From the NCBI RefSeq assembly GCF_000621525.1, contig NZ_KK211299.1, positions 49,323-113,322 on the forward strand: a stretch of DNA of 64,000 nucleotides. The letters run 5' to 3'. Shown piece by piece: positions 55,784 to 64,000 of this stretch. Made by a program: the position numbers and the translations under genes. Position 1 is the stretch's first letter, and the number at the start of each line of letters is the position of its first letter. Below the pieces are notes generated by a model that saw only the letters and a list, made by a program, of their open reading frames with translations, was not told where the DNA came from and did not search any database. The DNA comes from Legionella fairfieldensis ATCC 49588 (GTDB taxonomy: Bacteria > Pseudomonadota > Gammaproteobacteria > Legionellales > Legionellaceae).

Positions 55784-55817
55784 AACTGCTTAAAATTTAT
55801 AAAACAGGAAACATACC

Positions 55818-56567
55818 TTGAAACAGAGTAACAAACAAGCGATGAAAGTAGCTTTGGTAACGGGAGCAGGGAGACGTATTGGTGCAGCGATTGTCAAATT
55901 GTTACATCAACGTGGTTTTCATGTAGCTATTCATTGTCATCATTCTTTGGATGAAGCCCAAAATCTAGCTGATCAGTTAAATCAACAACGTTCCGAAAGC
56001 GTTCGAGTTTTTCAATTTGATCTCCATGAAGCTGAATCGTCACCTGAATTAGTCGGCGCAGTTTTCGCCTGGAAAAACCGTCTGGATCTACTAGTCAATA
56101 ATGCCTCGGTTTTTAAGCGCACCGATTTTACGGTATTTAATGATACTGACTGGGAATTATTATTCACCGTCAATGTCAAGGCCCCCTTTTTATTAAGCCT
56201 TGCTGCCCGCCCTTTTCTTGCTGAATATCAAGGCACCATTATTAATTTAACCGATATTCATGCAGACAGTCCGCTTAAAAATTATGCCGTTTATTGCCAG
56301 ACTAAAGCAGCTTTAGTGATGCAGACTAAAGCATTGGCACGTGAGTTTGCGCCGCAAATTCGAGTAAATGCAATTGCTCCTGGGGCTATCGTTTGGCCAG
56401 AGCAGGAGAACCAACTGAGTAATCAAATACAGCAAACTGTTATTCGGCAAACTCCTTTACGACGGCACGGTGCGCCTGAGTTTATTGCCCAGGCGGTGTT
56501 GGCACTTGCCGAAAATCCATTTATTACAGGCCAGATCCTTCACGTGGATGGAGGGCGGAGTATTTAG
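55818..56567 (+). CDS. Pteridine reductase-like short-chain dehydrogenase
   Basis: A 249-residue SDR. VALVTGAGRRIGAA carries the TGxxxRxG cofactor motif typical of pteridine reductases (FolM/PTR1) rather than TGxxxGxG. NNASVF and YAVYCQTKAAL (Tyr-x3-Lys) are the catalytic parts. It likely reduces dihydropterin or dihydrofolate with NADPH. A TTG at 55818 has an AGGAA site; the ATG at 55842 is an alternative start. It shares a 34-bp divergent region with the MidA/PTPS operon. Confidence 0.85.
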   Translation: MKQSNKQAMKVALVTGAGRRIGAAIVKLLHQRGFHVAIHCHHSLDEAQNLADQLNQQRSESVRVFQFDLHEAESSPELVGAVFAWKNRLDLLVNNASVFKRTDFTVFNDTDWELLFTVNVKAPFLLSLAARPFLAEYQGTIINLTDIHADSPLKNYAVYCQTKAALVMQTKALAREFAPQIRVNAIAPGAIVWPEQENQLSNQIQQTVIRQTPLRRHGAPEFIAQAVLALAENPFITGQILHVDGGRSI

Positions 56568-56846
56568 GACACGCCTGATATCGCTTCAAAATAAAACCTA
56601 TAAAAACCGGTTTTATCAAAATGTGTAAAACCTATGCAGAACGATTTATAGCGTTAGCTATTCAAGACTCTCTCGAGCATGATGGGATTCATATGCTTCT
56701 AGAAGTAAAGACAGCGTAAGTACGGATCATTTTGAACAGTTGACAGGCGTATGTCAACACTTCGAAAAATAGGGCAATAGGCAAAGTGATATAAAAAGGA
56801 TTAAAAAACCATTATAAGTCTAAAAATCGTTTAACAGATTCAGTTC

Positions 56847-57353
56847 TCACTCTTTTGATTTGGCTAATAGTCGATTGGTATAGGCGATAGAAAGCACCGA
56901 AATTACAAGTGTCAAATGGATTAAAATCTGCCACATCACGGCGAAGTTAGTTTGTTTTGAAGGGTCAATAAATGTTCGCAGGAGATGAATGGAAGAAATA
57001 CCAATTAACGCAAGGGCTAATTTAATTTTCATTGCGCCAGCGTCCAAATGATCAAGCCATTCAGGTTGATCCGGATGAGTATGCAAATCAAGGCGAGATA
57101 CGAAAGTTTCATAACCGCCAAGGACAACCATAATTAACAGGTTCGCTATCATCACTACGTCAATTAAATCTAAAACACCCAGCATAATATGAGTATCATC
57201 GAAGCCATTAATATTAATCACCAGGTGAAAAAGCTCTATGATGTAGCGATAAACATAAGCGCCCAGGATAACAAGAAGGCCCAAGTACAGGGGTAACTGC
57301 AACCAGCGTCCCATAAAGAACAATTGACCTATACTATTTTTTATTTTGTTCAT
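56847..57353 (-). CDS. UPF0114 (YqhA-like) membrane protein
   Basis: A 168-residue inner-membrane protein from the ATG at 57353, with GAGAG before it. It has about four hydrophobic segments. GRWLQLPLYLGLLV, DLIDVVMIANLLIMVVLGGYE and KLALALIGISSIHLLRTF are family signatures. Function of UPF0114 is not established. It stands alone between convergent and same-strand genes. Confidence 0.88.
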   Translation of the reverse strand: MNKIKNSIGQLFFMGRWLQLPLYLGLLVILGAYVYRYIIELFHLVININGFDDTHIMLGVLDLIDVVMIANLLIMVVLGGYETFVSRLDLHTHPDQPEWLDHLDAGAMKIKLALALIGISSIHLLRTFIDPSKQTNFAVMWQILIHLTLVISVLSIAYTNRLLAKSKE

Positions 57354-57395
57354 TACTACTCTCAATTTTTATCTGCTATGCACAAAGTAATCTCA

Positions 57396-58361
57396 TTATG
57401 TATTTTGTATGACTTTAGTCAATAAAAAATTTTCAATCGCATTAAGACAATTCAGTTGATAAAAATCGTACAAATCAGACTTATCCAATTGATTTTTAAA
57501 GTAAAATCGTACCAATGATTTACTTTGTAAAACTGCTTTATAGTGATTTTCCAAACTTGCTAACCCTTGCACATGTTGCATGAAAAGCGATATTTGTTGT
57601 GCGAGGGTAATGGTTTTCTCTCCCTCATGGATTAAGTGGTGATACAACCAGGGCTTCCCTGTTCCTGCCCGGCTAATCATGTACGCATCGCAGCCTGTTT
57701 TCATTAAAACATTGTTCAAGCTTAAGCAATCGCTTATATCACCGTTAGCAATAACAGGAATAGTTAATAAATGTTTAATTTGAGCAACTTGCTCAAGATT
57801 ACACGGTGGATCGTACGATTCAGTCCAATGCCTGCCATGGACAATTAATGCATCAGCGCCCGCATCTTCAATCATTTTTGCCCGATTAAAATCATCCGTC
57901 GTTCCATCAATGCGAATCTTGACAGTCAATGGGATAGAAATAGCCTGTCGTACAGCATTGATAATATTAAATAATTGTTCGGGGTTTTCAAGTAAAGCGC
58001 TTCCTGCACCTTTTTTACGAATTTTTGTTTTAGGGCAGCCACAATTAATATCAATCAAATCGGCGCCTGTCTGCTCAAGACAAACAGCGGCTTGTGCCAT
58101 TATTGCGGGTTCATGCCCTGCGATCTGGTAACAAAGTTTTTGTTCTTTGGATGAACGATAAAGATATCGCGAACGCAGGGTATGCTTATGTACCACATCA
58201 TGTGCCGAGATCATCTCCGTTACACAATAAGCCGGGGGAGTAAATTGATAAAATAACTCACGGAAAGGCGCGCAGCTAAAACCTGCGAGCGGACCTTGAA
58301 TAAGGCGATTGGTTAATTGTAAAGAACCCAAAAAGAAAGAACTGGACAGCAGGTGATGCAT
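57396..58361 (-). CDS. tRNA-dihydrouridine synthase
   Basis: A 321-residue FMN enzyme from the ATG at 58361 (MHHLLSSSFFLGSLQLTNRL); the longer frame adds 34 unlike residues. Key stretches are APLAG-like QGPLAGFSCAPFREL, the catalytic cysteine in DINCGCPKTKIRKKGAGSAL, KIRIDG, VHGRHW and VIANGDI. It reduces uridine to dihydrouridine in tRNA. The length suits DusC or DusB; the subfamily is not settled by eye. Confidence 0.9.
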   Translation of the reverse strand: MHHLLSSSFFLGSLQLTNRLIQGPLAGFSCAPFRELFYQFTPPAYCVTEMISAHDVVHKHTLRSRYLYRSSKEQKLCYQIAGHEPAIMAQAAVCLEQTGADLIDINCGCPKTKIRKKGAGSALLENPEQLFNIINAVRQAISIPLTVKIRIDGTTDDFNRAKMIEDAGADALIVHGRHWTESYDPPCNLEQVAQIKHLLTIPVIANGDISDCLSLNNVLMKTGCDAYMISRAGTGKPWLYHHLIHEGEKTITLAQQISLFMQHVQGLASLENHYKAVLQSKSLVRFYFKNQLDKSDLYDFYQLNCLNAIENFLLTKVIQNT

Positions 58362-58521
58362 TGTTAGAATTTTAAAGGTGAAAAGAACAAAAATTCTTTG
58401 TATTATACAGCGAAATTGCAATAAAAGCATTGCGTTAATTCGAGGTTTAAGTATGAAGTTCACTTCTGAGGCCCGTTGGGATTTAGAATGTTCAGGTCGG
58501 AGTCTATTGAGATAGGAAGTT

Positions 58522-58962
58522 ATGGATAAAAAATATTTTTCTCCCTTGGAATTAATAAAAATCGCAACCCAACATGCTTATAGCGCCGAATGCTTATTGG
58601 ATAATAATGCTGAATTAACCATTCAGGGGCATGGTGTTATTGACACAATCGCTCCTTTCATTTCCCTCATGTACATGGCTTTCGAACTGACTTTTAAAGC
58701 CTATCTTCTGCATGATTATAACCAGAATAATCAATATAAAAGTCTGGTGCAGTTGCTGGAGCTAAGTGGCAGTTTGGGCCTGGATAATCAGGATATTCGA
58801 TTGCTGAAGGTATTATCCCGTCAATATGCGTTTCGCAAGGGGGCTGATTATGAATTGTGGGATAGCAGAGAGCAACTGCAAGGGTTTTGTCATGAAATTA
58901 TGATGCTTTACGAACGTTTGCAGCAGTTGATGCCGTTAGAGTTACGCAATGACTATCAATAG
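58522..58962 (+). CDS. HEPN-like helical protein
   Basis: A 146-residue all-helical soluble protein. The order of helices and the segment LLKVLSRQYAFRKGADYELWDSREQLQGF-like (key part: SRQYAFRKGADYE) resemble HEPN domains, some of which are RNases or nucleotidyltransferase partners. The classical R-x4-H catalytic motif is not evident. No nucleotidyltransferase gene is adjacent. Assignment is by pattern and tentative. Confidence 0.4.
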   Translation: MDKKYFSPLELIKIATQHAYSAECLLDNNAELTIQGHGVIDTIAPFISLMYMAFELTFKAYLLHDYNQNNQYKSLVQLLELSGSLGLDNQDIRLLKVLSRQYAFRKGADYELWDSREQLQGFCHEIMMLYERLQQLMPLELRNDYQ

Positions 58963-59126
58963 ACTTCTACCGGGAATGCCACAATAAAATCCGAATCTTC
59001 CTGTATACAACGGCATTTGTTTCTCTCTGCCGCAAGTTTGGAAGAAATCTTACCACTTTAAAGGACCAACTTGGCACCACCCCGATTTCGCGTTAGGATA
59101 TTATTTTTTTGTGCAAGGTAAAAGGA

Positions 59127-60122
59127 ATGGAGCAGTTAGATCGCGATTCAACGCAAACAGTGCAACAGCAATTTCTACAATTAAGCACGTATCTGAATGG
59201 AAGAATTCTAGGGCAGGCCGATCTGGTTTCCCGTCTTTTAATCGCTTTGCTTGCTGATGGACATTTGCTGGTGGAAGGCGCGCCGGGCCTTGCGAAAACC
59301 CGTGCTGTTAAAGAATTATCTTCTATTGTTGAAGGAGAGTTTCATCGTGTCCAGTTTACTCCTGATTTATTACCCGGTGATTTGACGGGAACCGATGTCT
59401 ATCATCCGGAAAACAGCTCCTTCATTTTTCAGCCTGGCCCTATTTTTCATCATTTGATTCTTGCCGATGAAATTAACCGCGCCCCTGCCAAAGTACAATC
59501 TGCTTTATTGGAAGCCATGGCAGAACGGCAGGTCACTATTGGGGGAAAAACTTACCCCTTACCCGAACTTTTTTTAGTCATGGCAACGCAAAATCCTATT
59601 GAGCAAGAAGGTACTTATCCTTTACCCGAAGCCCAGCTTGATCGTTTTTTGATGTATGTAAAAATTGGTTATCCGGATGCACAGGTTGAATATGATATTT
59701 TAAAACTGGCCCGTCGCGAAGCATTAGGACATCAGAGCGATGCGGAAATGATCATTAACCCGTTAAGCCAGAAAATATTGTTTGAAGCGAGACAGGACGT
59801 TTTAAGAGTTCACACCAGTGAAGCGTTGGAAAATTATTTGGTGCAACTGGTTGTCGCCACTCGAAATCCGGCTGTTTATAGCGAAGAGTTAGCCCGTTGG
59901 TTACGTTTTGGTGCAAGCCCCAGGGCTACTATTGCGCTTGATCGTTGCGCCAAGGCGCATGCCTGGCTTGCTGGACGCAATTATGTAACACCAGAAGATA
60001 TTCATGTCATTGCGCATGATGTGTTGCGCCATCGAATTTTGTTGAGCTTTGAGGCAGAGGCAGAAGGGGTCAATAGCGATGATTTCATTAATTCTTTATT
60101 GCGTTTGGTGGCTGTACCCTAA
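59127..60122 (+). CDS. MoxR-family AAA ATPase
   Basis: A 331-residue ATPase from the ATG at 59127, which has AAGG 8 bp upstream. Walker A is EGAPGLAKTRAV, Walker B LILADEINRAP, and ATQNPIEQEGTYPLPEAQLDRF is the MoxR signature. MoxR proteins act as chaperones for partners with VWA domains. It leads a six-gene operon with DUF58, DUF4381 and the Bat proteins. Confidence 0.93.
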   Translation: MEQLDRDSTQTVQQQFLQLSTYLNGRILGQADLVSRLLIALLADGHLLVEGAPGLAKTRAVKELSSIVEGEFHRVQFTPDLLPGDLTGTDVYHPENSSFIFQPGPIFHHLILADEINRAPAKVQSALLEAMAERQVTIGGKTYPLPELFLVMATQNPIEQEGTYPLPEAQLDRFLMYVKIGYPDAQVEYDILKLARREALGHQSDAEMIINPLSQKILFEARQDVLRVHTSEALENYLVQLVVATRNPAVYSEELARWLRFGASPRATIALDRCAKAHAWLAGRNYVTPEDIHVIAHDVLRHRILLSFEAEAEGVNSDDFINSLLRLVAVP

Positions 60123-60131
60123 GGTTTGATT

Positions 60132-61040
60132 ATGACTGATGGTGTAAATGTTGCATTAAACGAACTCATTGAACTCAAGCGCCATGCTCAAAGAGTAAAT
60201 TATCCACCTGAAAGAAAGGCCATGCGGGCTGGTAATCATTTATCGCGATTGCGAGGCCGTGGGATGGATTTTGCGGAAGTACGTAATTATCAGGCCGGCG
60301 ATGAAATTCGGCATATGGAATGGCGGGTTACTGCACGTACAGGCCGACCTCATGTCAAGCTTTATCAGGAAGAACGTGAACGTCCCGTTATATTGCTTGC
60401 TGATTTTAATCCTTCCATGTTCTTTGGCACGCGCTTCGCTTTTAAATCGGTGGTAGCCGCTCGTTTGGCGGCCATTATTGCCTGGACTGCGATTAAACAA
60501 GGGGATAAAATCGGCGGCTTGCTTTTTTCTGCCAATGAACACAGCGAATTTATTCCTCGTAGCCGTGAGAATGCTGTGTTGCCGCTGTTAGCCTCTTTAA
60601 GTCACTATACCAATAACAGAATTAATAATAGTGGAAAGTCTAATCCATTATCAGAGATTTTAATCCGTTTACGACGGGTTATACGCCCTGGCAGTATTAT
60701 AGTGATAATAAGTGATTTCTATAACATGGATACTGATAGCGAGCAACATTTAAGCCGATTACGTGCTCATAACGATGTTTTAGCCTACTATGTGTGTGAT
60801 CCGTTGGAGCTGGCTCCCCCCAAACCGCAATATTACGCCATGACTAATGGCGAGCAGGAATTATTACTTGATACTACCAGTGATGAAATAACCAGCGCTT
60901 ATCAAAATTATTGTACGCAGCGGGTCAAAATGCTACAGGCTTTGTTTAAAAGTTTGCAGGTCCAATGTGTGCAAGTCACTGCGGAATCTGATTTACCGAG
61001 TGTGGTGCGACAGACTTTTCCACGGAGGTCTCGTGTCTGA
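60132..61040 (+). CDS. DUF58 protein
   Basis: A 302-residue protein from the ATG at 60132, with AAGG nearby. FAEVRNYQAGDEIRHMEWRV and HVKLYQEERERP form the DUF58 signature, and the following part resembles a VWA fold (ILLADFNPSMFF). It lies 9 bp after moxR. MoxR-DUF58-VWA clusters are widespread and linked to envelope stress and protein assembly. Confidence 0.92.
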   Translation: MTDGVNVALNELIELKRHAQRVNYPPERKAMRAGNHLSRLRGRGMDFAEVRNYQAGDEIRHMEWRVTARTGRPHVKLYQEERERPVILLADFNPSMFFGTRFAFKSVVAARLAAIIAWTAIKQGDKIGGLLFSANEHSEFIPRSRENAVLPLLASLSHYTNNRINNSGKSNPLSEILIRLRRVIRPGSIIVIISDFYNMDTDSEQHLSRLRAHNDVLAYYVCDPLELAPPKPQYYAMTNGEQELLLDTTSDEITSAYQNYCTQRVKMLQALFKSLQVQCVQVTAESDLPSVVRQTFPRRSRV

Positions 61041-61518
61041 ATCAGAGATTTTGACAAAACTTCATGATATTCATTTACCCAGCCCCGTGAGTTGGTGGCC
61101 TTTGGCTCCCGGGTGGTATCTGGTATTGTTTTTAAGCCTGGTCGGGTTGGTTTATTTAATTTATATATGTCGTCGGACTTATAATAATAGCCTTGCAAAA
61201 CGACAGGCATTGAAATTACTTGCTTCTTTGGAGCGGGCTTATCGAAGCGGAGGCAATAGCCAGATCATAAGTATGCAAGTGTCTGAATTATTGCGTCGGG
61301 TGGCGTTAGTCTATTTTGCACGTGCGGAAGTTGCGGGTTTACAAGGGGAGGACTGGTTAAAATTTCTCAAACATACCTCGAAAAATATTGATACTAACGA
61401 GCTGCGCTTTTTTTTATTGGAATTGCCTTATCAACCAACGCATAAAGTTGATTTGCAGCCTCTCTTTAACGGTGCAAAAACCTGGATCAAGCAGCGGAGA
61501 GCGCCATGTTCGAACTAG
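61033..61518 (+). CDS. DUF4381 single-helix membrane protein
   Basis: A 161-residue protein with a GTG start at 61033 and GGAGG upstream; the frame from 60967 would run deep into DUF58. LHDIHLPSPVSWWPLAPGWY is the DUF4381 start, followed by one membrane helix (LVLFLSLVGLVYLIYI) and a cytoplasmic helical domain with ELLRRVALVYFAR. It overlaps DUF58 by 8 bp and batA by 13 bp. Confidence 0.85.
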   Translation: MSESEILTKLHDIHLPSPVSWWPLAPGWYLVLFLSLVGLVYLIYICRRTYNNSLAKRQALKLLASLERAYRSGGNSQIISMQVSELLRRVALVYFARAEVAGLQGEDWLKFLKHTSKNIDTNELRFFLLELPYQPTHKVDLQPLFNGAKTWIKQRRAPCSN

Positions 61519-62525
61519 CATCCCCCTGGGTTTTACTGCTTTTATTATTACCTTTTTTGATTTGGTTTTTATTCCCTCGTGCAATATTGAAATTGCCTGC
61601 CGCATTAAAAGTCCCTTTTTATAATGATATGCTTGCTGTAATAGATAGAAAAAAACCTGCTTTTGCGAGCCAGGCGCAAATGGGGTTGTTAGGATTGATT
61701 TGGGGATTATTGGTTTTTGCTGCGGCTGGTCCGCGTTGGGTAGGGGAACCACAACCTTTAACGAGAGAAGGACGTAATATTATGTTGGCACTGGATTTAT
61801 CAGGCAGTATGGAGTTGTCCGATATGTCGCTCCACGGTCGTCCGGTAAACCGTCTTGCAGTGGTAAAACAGGCAGCAGAACAATTTGTACAGGCCCGCGC
61901 CGGTGATCGCATTGGCCTTATCCTTTTTGGCAGCCGTGCTTATTTACAAACACCGCTTACCTATGACAGAAACAGCGTATTATTGCGACTTAAAGACGCC
62001 ACCGTAGGTTTGGCAGGTCAAACGACCTCTATTGGCGATGCAATTGGTCTGGCAGTGAAACGTCTTCAGGATGTTCCAGATAAGGGACGAACGATTATTT
62101 TACTCACTGACGGTGCGAATAACTCTGGTGTTTTACCGCCCTTAAAAGCGGCAGAACTGGCAAAACTGGATAATATTAAAATATACACGATTGGGTTAGG
62201 TGCCGAATCAGATCCCAATGCTATAAATAGTGTTTTTTTTAATGGAAATCCTTCCTCTGATTTGGATGAGAAAACGTTGGAGGCAGTGGCAAACATTACA
62301 AATGGACGTTATTTTCGTGCTACCGATATTCAATCTTTGCAGGCTATTTATGACACGATTAATCAATTGGAAACAATAAGTCAGGAACAGGCAATGATTC
62401 GTCCTCAATACGATTATTATTACTGGTTTCTCGGTTTCGCAATTTTGTTGTTATTCTATTGGTTGGCAAAAAGGGCTGGTTTACTCTCCTTTTTTCCGCG
62501 TCGAGAGATAGAGAAGCATGACTGA
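61506..62525 (+). CDS. VWA-domain membrane protein, BatA-like
   Basis: A 339-residue protein with two N-terminal membrane helices, a VWA domain and a C-terminal helix (YYYWFLGFAILLLFYWLA). The MIDAS metal motif is intact: ALDLSGSMELSD, with the later threonine in GQTTSIGDAIG and LLTDGANN. BatA in Bacteroides and spirochaetes is linked to aerotolerance; here a role with MoxR in envelope assembly is inferred. It overlaps batB by 8 bp. Confidence 0.9.
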   Translation: MFELASPWVLLLLLLPFLIWFLFPRAILKLPAALKVPFYNDMLAVIDRKKPAFASQAQMGLLGLIWGLLVFAAAGPRWVGEPQPLTREGRNIMLALDLSGSMELSDMSLHGRPVNRLAVVKQAAEQFVQARAGDRIGLILFGSRAYLQTPLTYDRNSVLLRLKDATVGLAGQTTSIGDAIGLAVKRLQDVPDKGRTIILLTDGANNSGVLPPLKAAELAKLDNIKIYTIGLGAESDPNAINSVFFNGNPSSDLDEKTLEAVANITNGRYFRATDIQSLQAIYDTINQLETISQEQAMIRPQYDYYYWFLGFAILLLFYWLAKRAGLLSFFPRREIEKHD

Positions 62526-63450
62526 TTTTCATTTTCTTCGCCCTTGGTGTCTGTTGATTCTATTTCCATTATTCGGGCTGTTTTTGTTATTGTGGCGGCA
62601 ACGTTCCTCTCTTGAGGCTTCCTGGGCGGCTATTTGTGACAAGCCTCTGCTCGAGCATCTGTTACATCAAACAAAAGGTCAGGGGCGTCGCCATAGTGCT
62701 TTATTATTGCTGCTGATTAGCGCGTGTTGGATGATTATTGCCTTGGCTGGCCCTGCCTGGACGCGTTTACCTGTACCTACTTATCAGAAGATACAGCCCA
62801 GAGTCATTGTTCTGGATATGTCGGATGCCATGCTTGCACAGGATTTAACACCCGATAGACTTACTCGAGCCAGGTTTAAATTGCACGATCTTTTTAAGCG
62901 TCGTGATAAGGGTCAATTTGGATTGATTGCTTACACGGCAGAGCCTTTTGTTGTTTCCCCACTCACCGATGATGCCCATACCATCGATGCGCTGTTATCT
63001 TCGCTCAGCCCGGATATTATGCCGGTTGAAGGACAGCGGCTTGATATTGCTCTTGAAGAGGCCGGGGAATTAATTACCAATGCGGGTTTTAAACAGGGAC
63101 AAATTCTGGTGTTAACAGGTGAGACGCCCACACTGCCCGCAATTGATGCTGCAAAAAAGTTAGCCACGCAACAGATACATACTTCGGTGATGCCGATTGT
63201 TGCCAGTACATTAAGCCCGCTGTTCCAGGATCTTGCGGCAGCAGGACAGGGACAAGTAGTTCCTTTTGCTGAGACCTCTATTGATTTGGATAACTGGCTT
63301 CAGGACACTGGGAATGATGAACATTACAGTCGCAGCAAAGACAATGATATCGCTTTATGGCAGGATGAAGGCCGTTGGTTTTTGTTTCCGGCGCTTGCTT
63401 GTATGTTGCCGGTATTCAGACGAGGTTGGCTTCAGAGGATAGGCGCATGA
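62518..63450 (+). CDS. VWA-domain membrane protein, BatB-like, altered MIDAS
   Basis: A 310-residue protein with two N-terminal helices and a VWA domain. The first MIDAS element reads VLDMSDAMLAQD, so the second serine of DxSxS is alanine. The third element is weak too (VLTGETP, where LTDG is usual). It may therefore bind metal poorly. A final helix (GRWFLFPALACMLPVF) anchors the C-terminus. It overlaps batA and batC. Confidence 0.87.
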   Translation: MTDFHFLRPWCLLILFPLFGLFLLLWRQRSSLEASWAAICDKPLLEHLLHQTKGQGRRHSALLLLLISACWMIIALAGPAWTRLPVPTYQKIQPRVIVLDMSDAMLAQDLTPDRLTRARFKLHDLFKRRDKGQFGLIAYTAEPFVVSPLTDDAHTIDALLSSLSPDIMPVEGQRLDIALEEAGELITNAGFKQGQILVLTGETPTLPAIDAAKKLATQQIHTSVMPIVASTLSPLFQDLAAAGQGQVVPFAETSIDLDNWLQDTGNDEHYSRSKDNDIALWQDEGRWFLFPALACMLPVFRRGWLQRIGA

Positions 63451-64000
63451 AGATTTTGAGTCTTTTGTCATTATTCATTGTTGTCTGCAATGCGTATGCA
63501 TTCAGCTGGGCTGATTTGTGGGCAACTAAAGATCAGCAAGCGCAGACTCTCATGAATAAAGGTCAGTTTAAAGAGGCAGCAGCAAGGTTTCAGCAACAGG
63601 AGTGGCACGCCGCTGCTGCTTATCGCGCAGGAGATTATGCTCAAGCAGCCAAACAATACCAATCGCAAAAAAATGAATCGGGATATTATAATTATGCCAA
63701 TGCGTTGGCCCATTTAAAACAATATGAGCAGGCTATTAAGGCGTATGATAAAGCATTAGCTATTAATCCGAATAATAAAGATGCTTTGTATAATCGCAAG
63801 TTAATTGAAGAACTATTGAAAAATAAAAAAAAGCAGAGCAACGATCAAGGGAATAAAAATCAGGATAAAGACCAGCAAGGCAAAGACCAGCAGGGCAAAG
63901 ACCAGCAAGGCAAAGACCAACAGGGTAAAGACCAACAGGGTAAAGACCAGCAGGGTAAAGACCAGCAGGGCAAAGACCAGCAAGGCAAAGACCAGCAAGG
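63447..64000 (+). CDS. TPR protein, BatC-like, with KDQQG repeats; 3' end missing
   Basis: The ATG at 63447 overlaps the batB stop. Residues 1-20 are a signal peptide (LFIVVCNAYAF). TPR units follow: GQFKEAAARFQQQEWHAAAA, AGDYAQAAKQYQ, and a clear TPR with QYEQAIKAYDKALAINPNN. After a lysine-rich bridge the chain becomes tandem KDQQG from residue 141 to the window edge. The gene continues beyond base 64000. A periplasmic scaffold for the VWA partners is inferred. Confidence 0.88.
   Translation, partial: MKILSLLSLFIVVCNAYAFSWADLWATKDQQAQTLMNKGQFKEAAARFQQQEWHAAAAYRAGDYAQAAKQYQSQKNESGYYNYANALAHLKQYEQAIKAYDKALAINPNNKDALYNRKLIEELLKNKKKQSNDQGNKNQDKDQQGKDQQGKDQQGKDQQGKDQQGKDQQGKDQQGKDQQGKDQQ
63867..64000 (+). 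repeat. 15-bp coding tandem repeat (KDQQG)n
   Basis: Nine head-to-tail copies of AAAGACCAGCARGGY are visible, the last cut by the window edge. Copies differ only at third codon positions (CAA/CAG, GGC/GGT). All keep the frame, so copy-number change would lengthen or shorten the protein without frameshift. Confidence 0.93.

Noticed and set aside
56621..56719. 32-codon ORF in the gap between the pteridine reductase and UPF0114 genes
   Set aside because: No ribosome site, no recognisable homology and too short to support.
63813..63998. Minus-strand ORF encoding repeated FALLV/FTLLV
   Set aside because: It is the exact antisense of the KDQQG tandem repeat in the BatC-like gene; the hydrophobic look is a by-product.
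63867..64000. Regular short repeats suggesting a CRISPR array
   Set aside because: The 15-bp units have no spacers and encode an uninterrupted peptide repeat.

Overview
This window is chromosomal DNA from a gammaproteobacterium, most likely a Legionella or a close member of the Legionellales. The housekeeping genes are gammaproteobacterial: parC, psd, efp/epmB, ppk, fadE, metG, glmU, rppH-ptsP, lgt-thyA, priA. Between them lie AT-rich single genes with eukaryote-like or low-complexity architecture: a lipid-kinase-like protein, an ankyrin protein, and several unrecognised proteins, some with charged C-termini. There is also a FinO/ProQ-domain gene of the kind Legionella uses to control competence. 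The species cannot be named from the sequence alone. No rRNA, tRNA, CRISPR array, prophage or transposase gene was seen.

Layout. 1-4.2 kb: end of parC, a DUF2520 dehydrogenase-like gene and an MHS-type transporter. 4.3-15 kb: a large effector-like gene with a phosphoinositide-kinase-like signature, psd, manC, a glycosyltransferase remnant, yajQ, a Gly/Trp/Tyr-rich lipoprotein, a RimK-like ATP-grasp gene and an ankyrin gene. 15-25 kb: divergent efp/epmB (EF-P and the aminomutase that makes its modifying group), then a minus-strand ppk / chromate-transporter / CYTH-like group, fadE and two unrecognised single genes, one carrying six consecutive prolines. 25-32.6 kb: ubiX, the metG-rnfB-nth operon, an internally duplicated YhhQ-family membrane protein, glmU and another unrecognised gene.

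32.6-43.5 kb: a small non-autonomous transposon with IS10-like ends and a target duplication, nested in a dispersed repeat; then a GH18 chitinase, an outer-membrane protein, ansA, a small ORF broken by an in-frame TGA, rppH-ptsP, lgt-thyA, dsbA-cytochrome c4 and engB. 43.5-51 kb: the mmsA-mmsB-acs operon (valine degradation and acyl-CoA formation), dodecin, dapB, a Pmp3-like protein, the ProQ/FinO gene and a toxin-antitoxin pair with an operator-like repeat cluster.

51-64 kb: a minus-strand operon (MidA methyltransferase, PTPS-like protein, priA, thioesterase, a hypothetical), a divergent pteridine reductase, a UPF0114 protein, a dihydrouridine synthase, a HEPN-like protein, and a moxR-DUF58-DUF4381-batA-batB-batC operon. 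Its last gene runs off the window inside a 15-bp tandem repeat.

The points most worth following are the kinase-like gene at 4332, the IS10-like MITE at 32800, the duplicated YhhQ protein, the PTPS homologue that has lost its catalytic residues beside a pteridine reductase, and two broken genes (10152-10487 and 36373-36750) that ordinary ORF calling hides.
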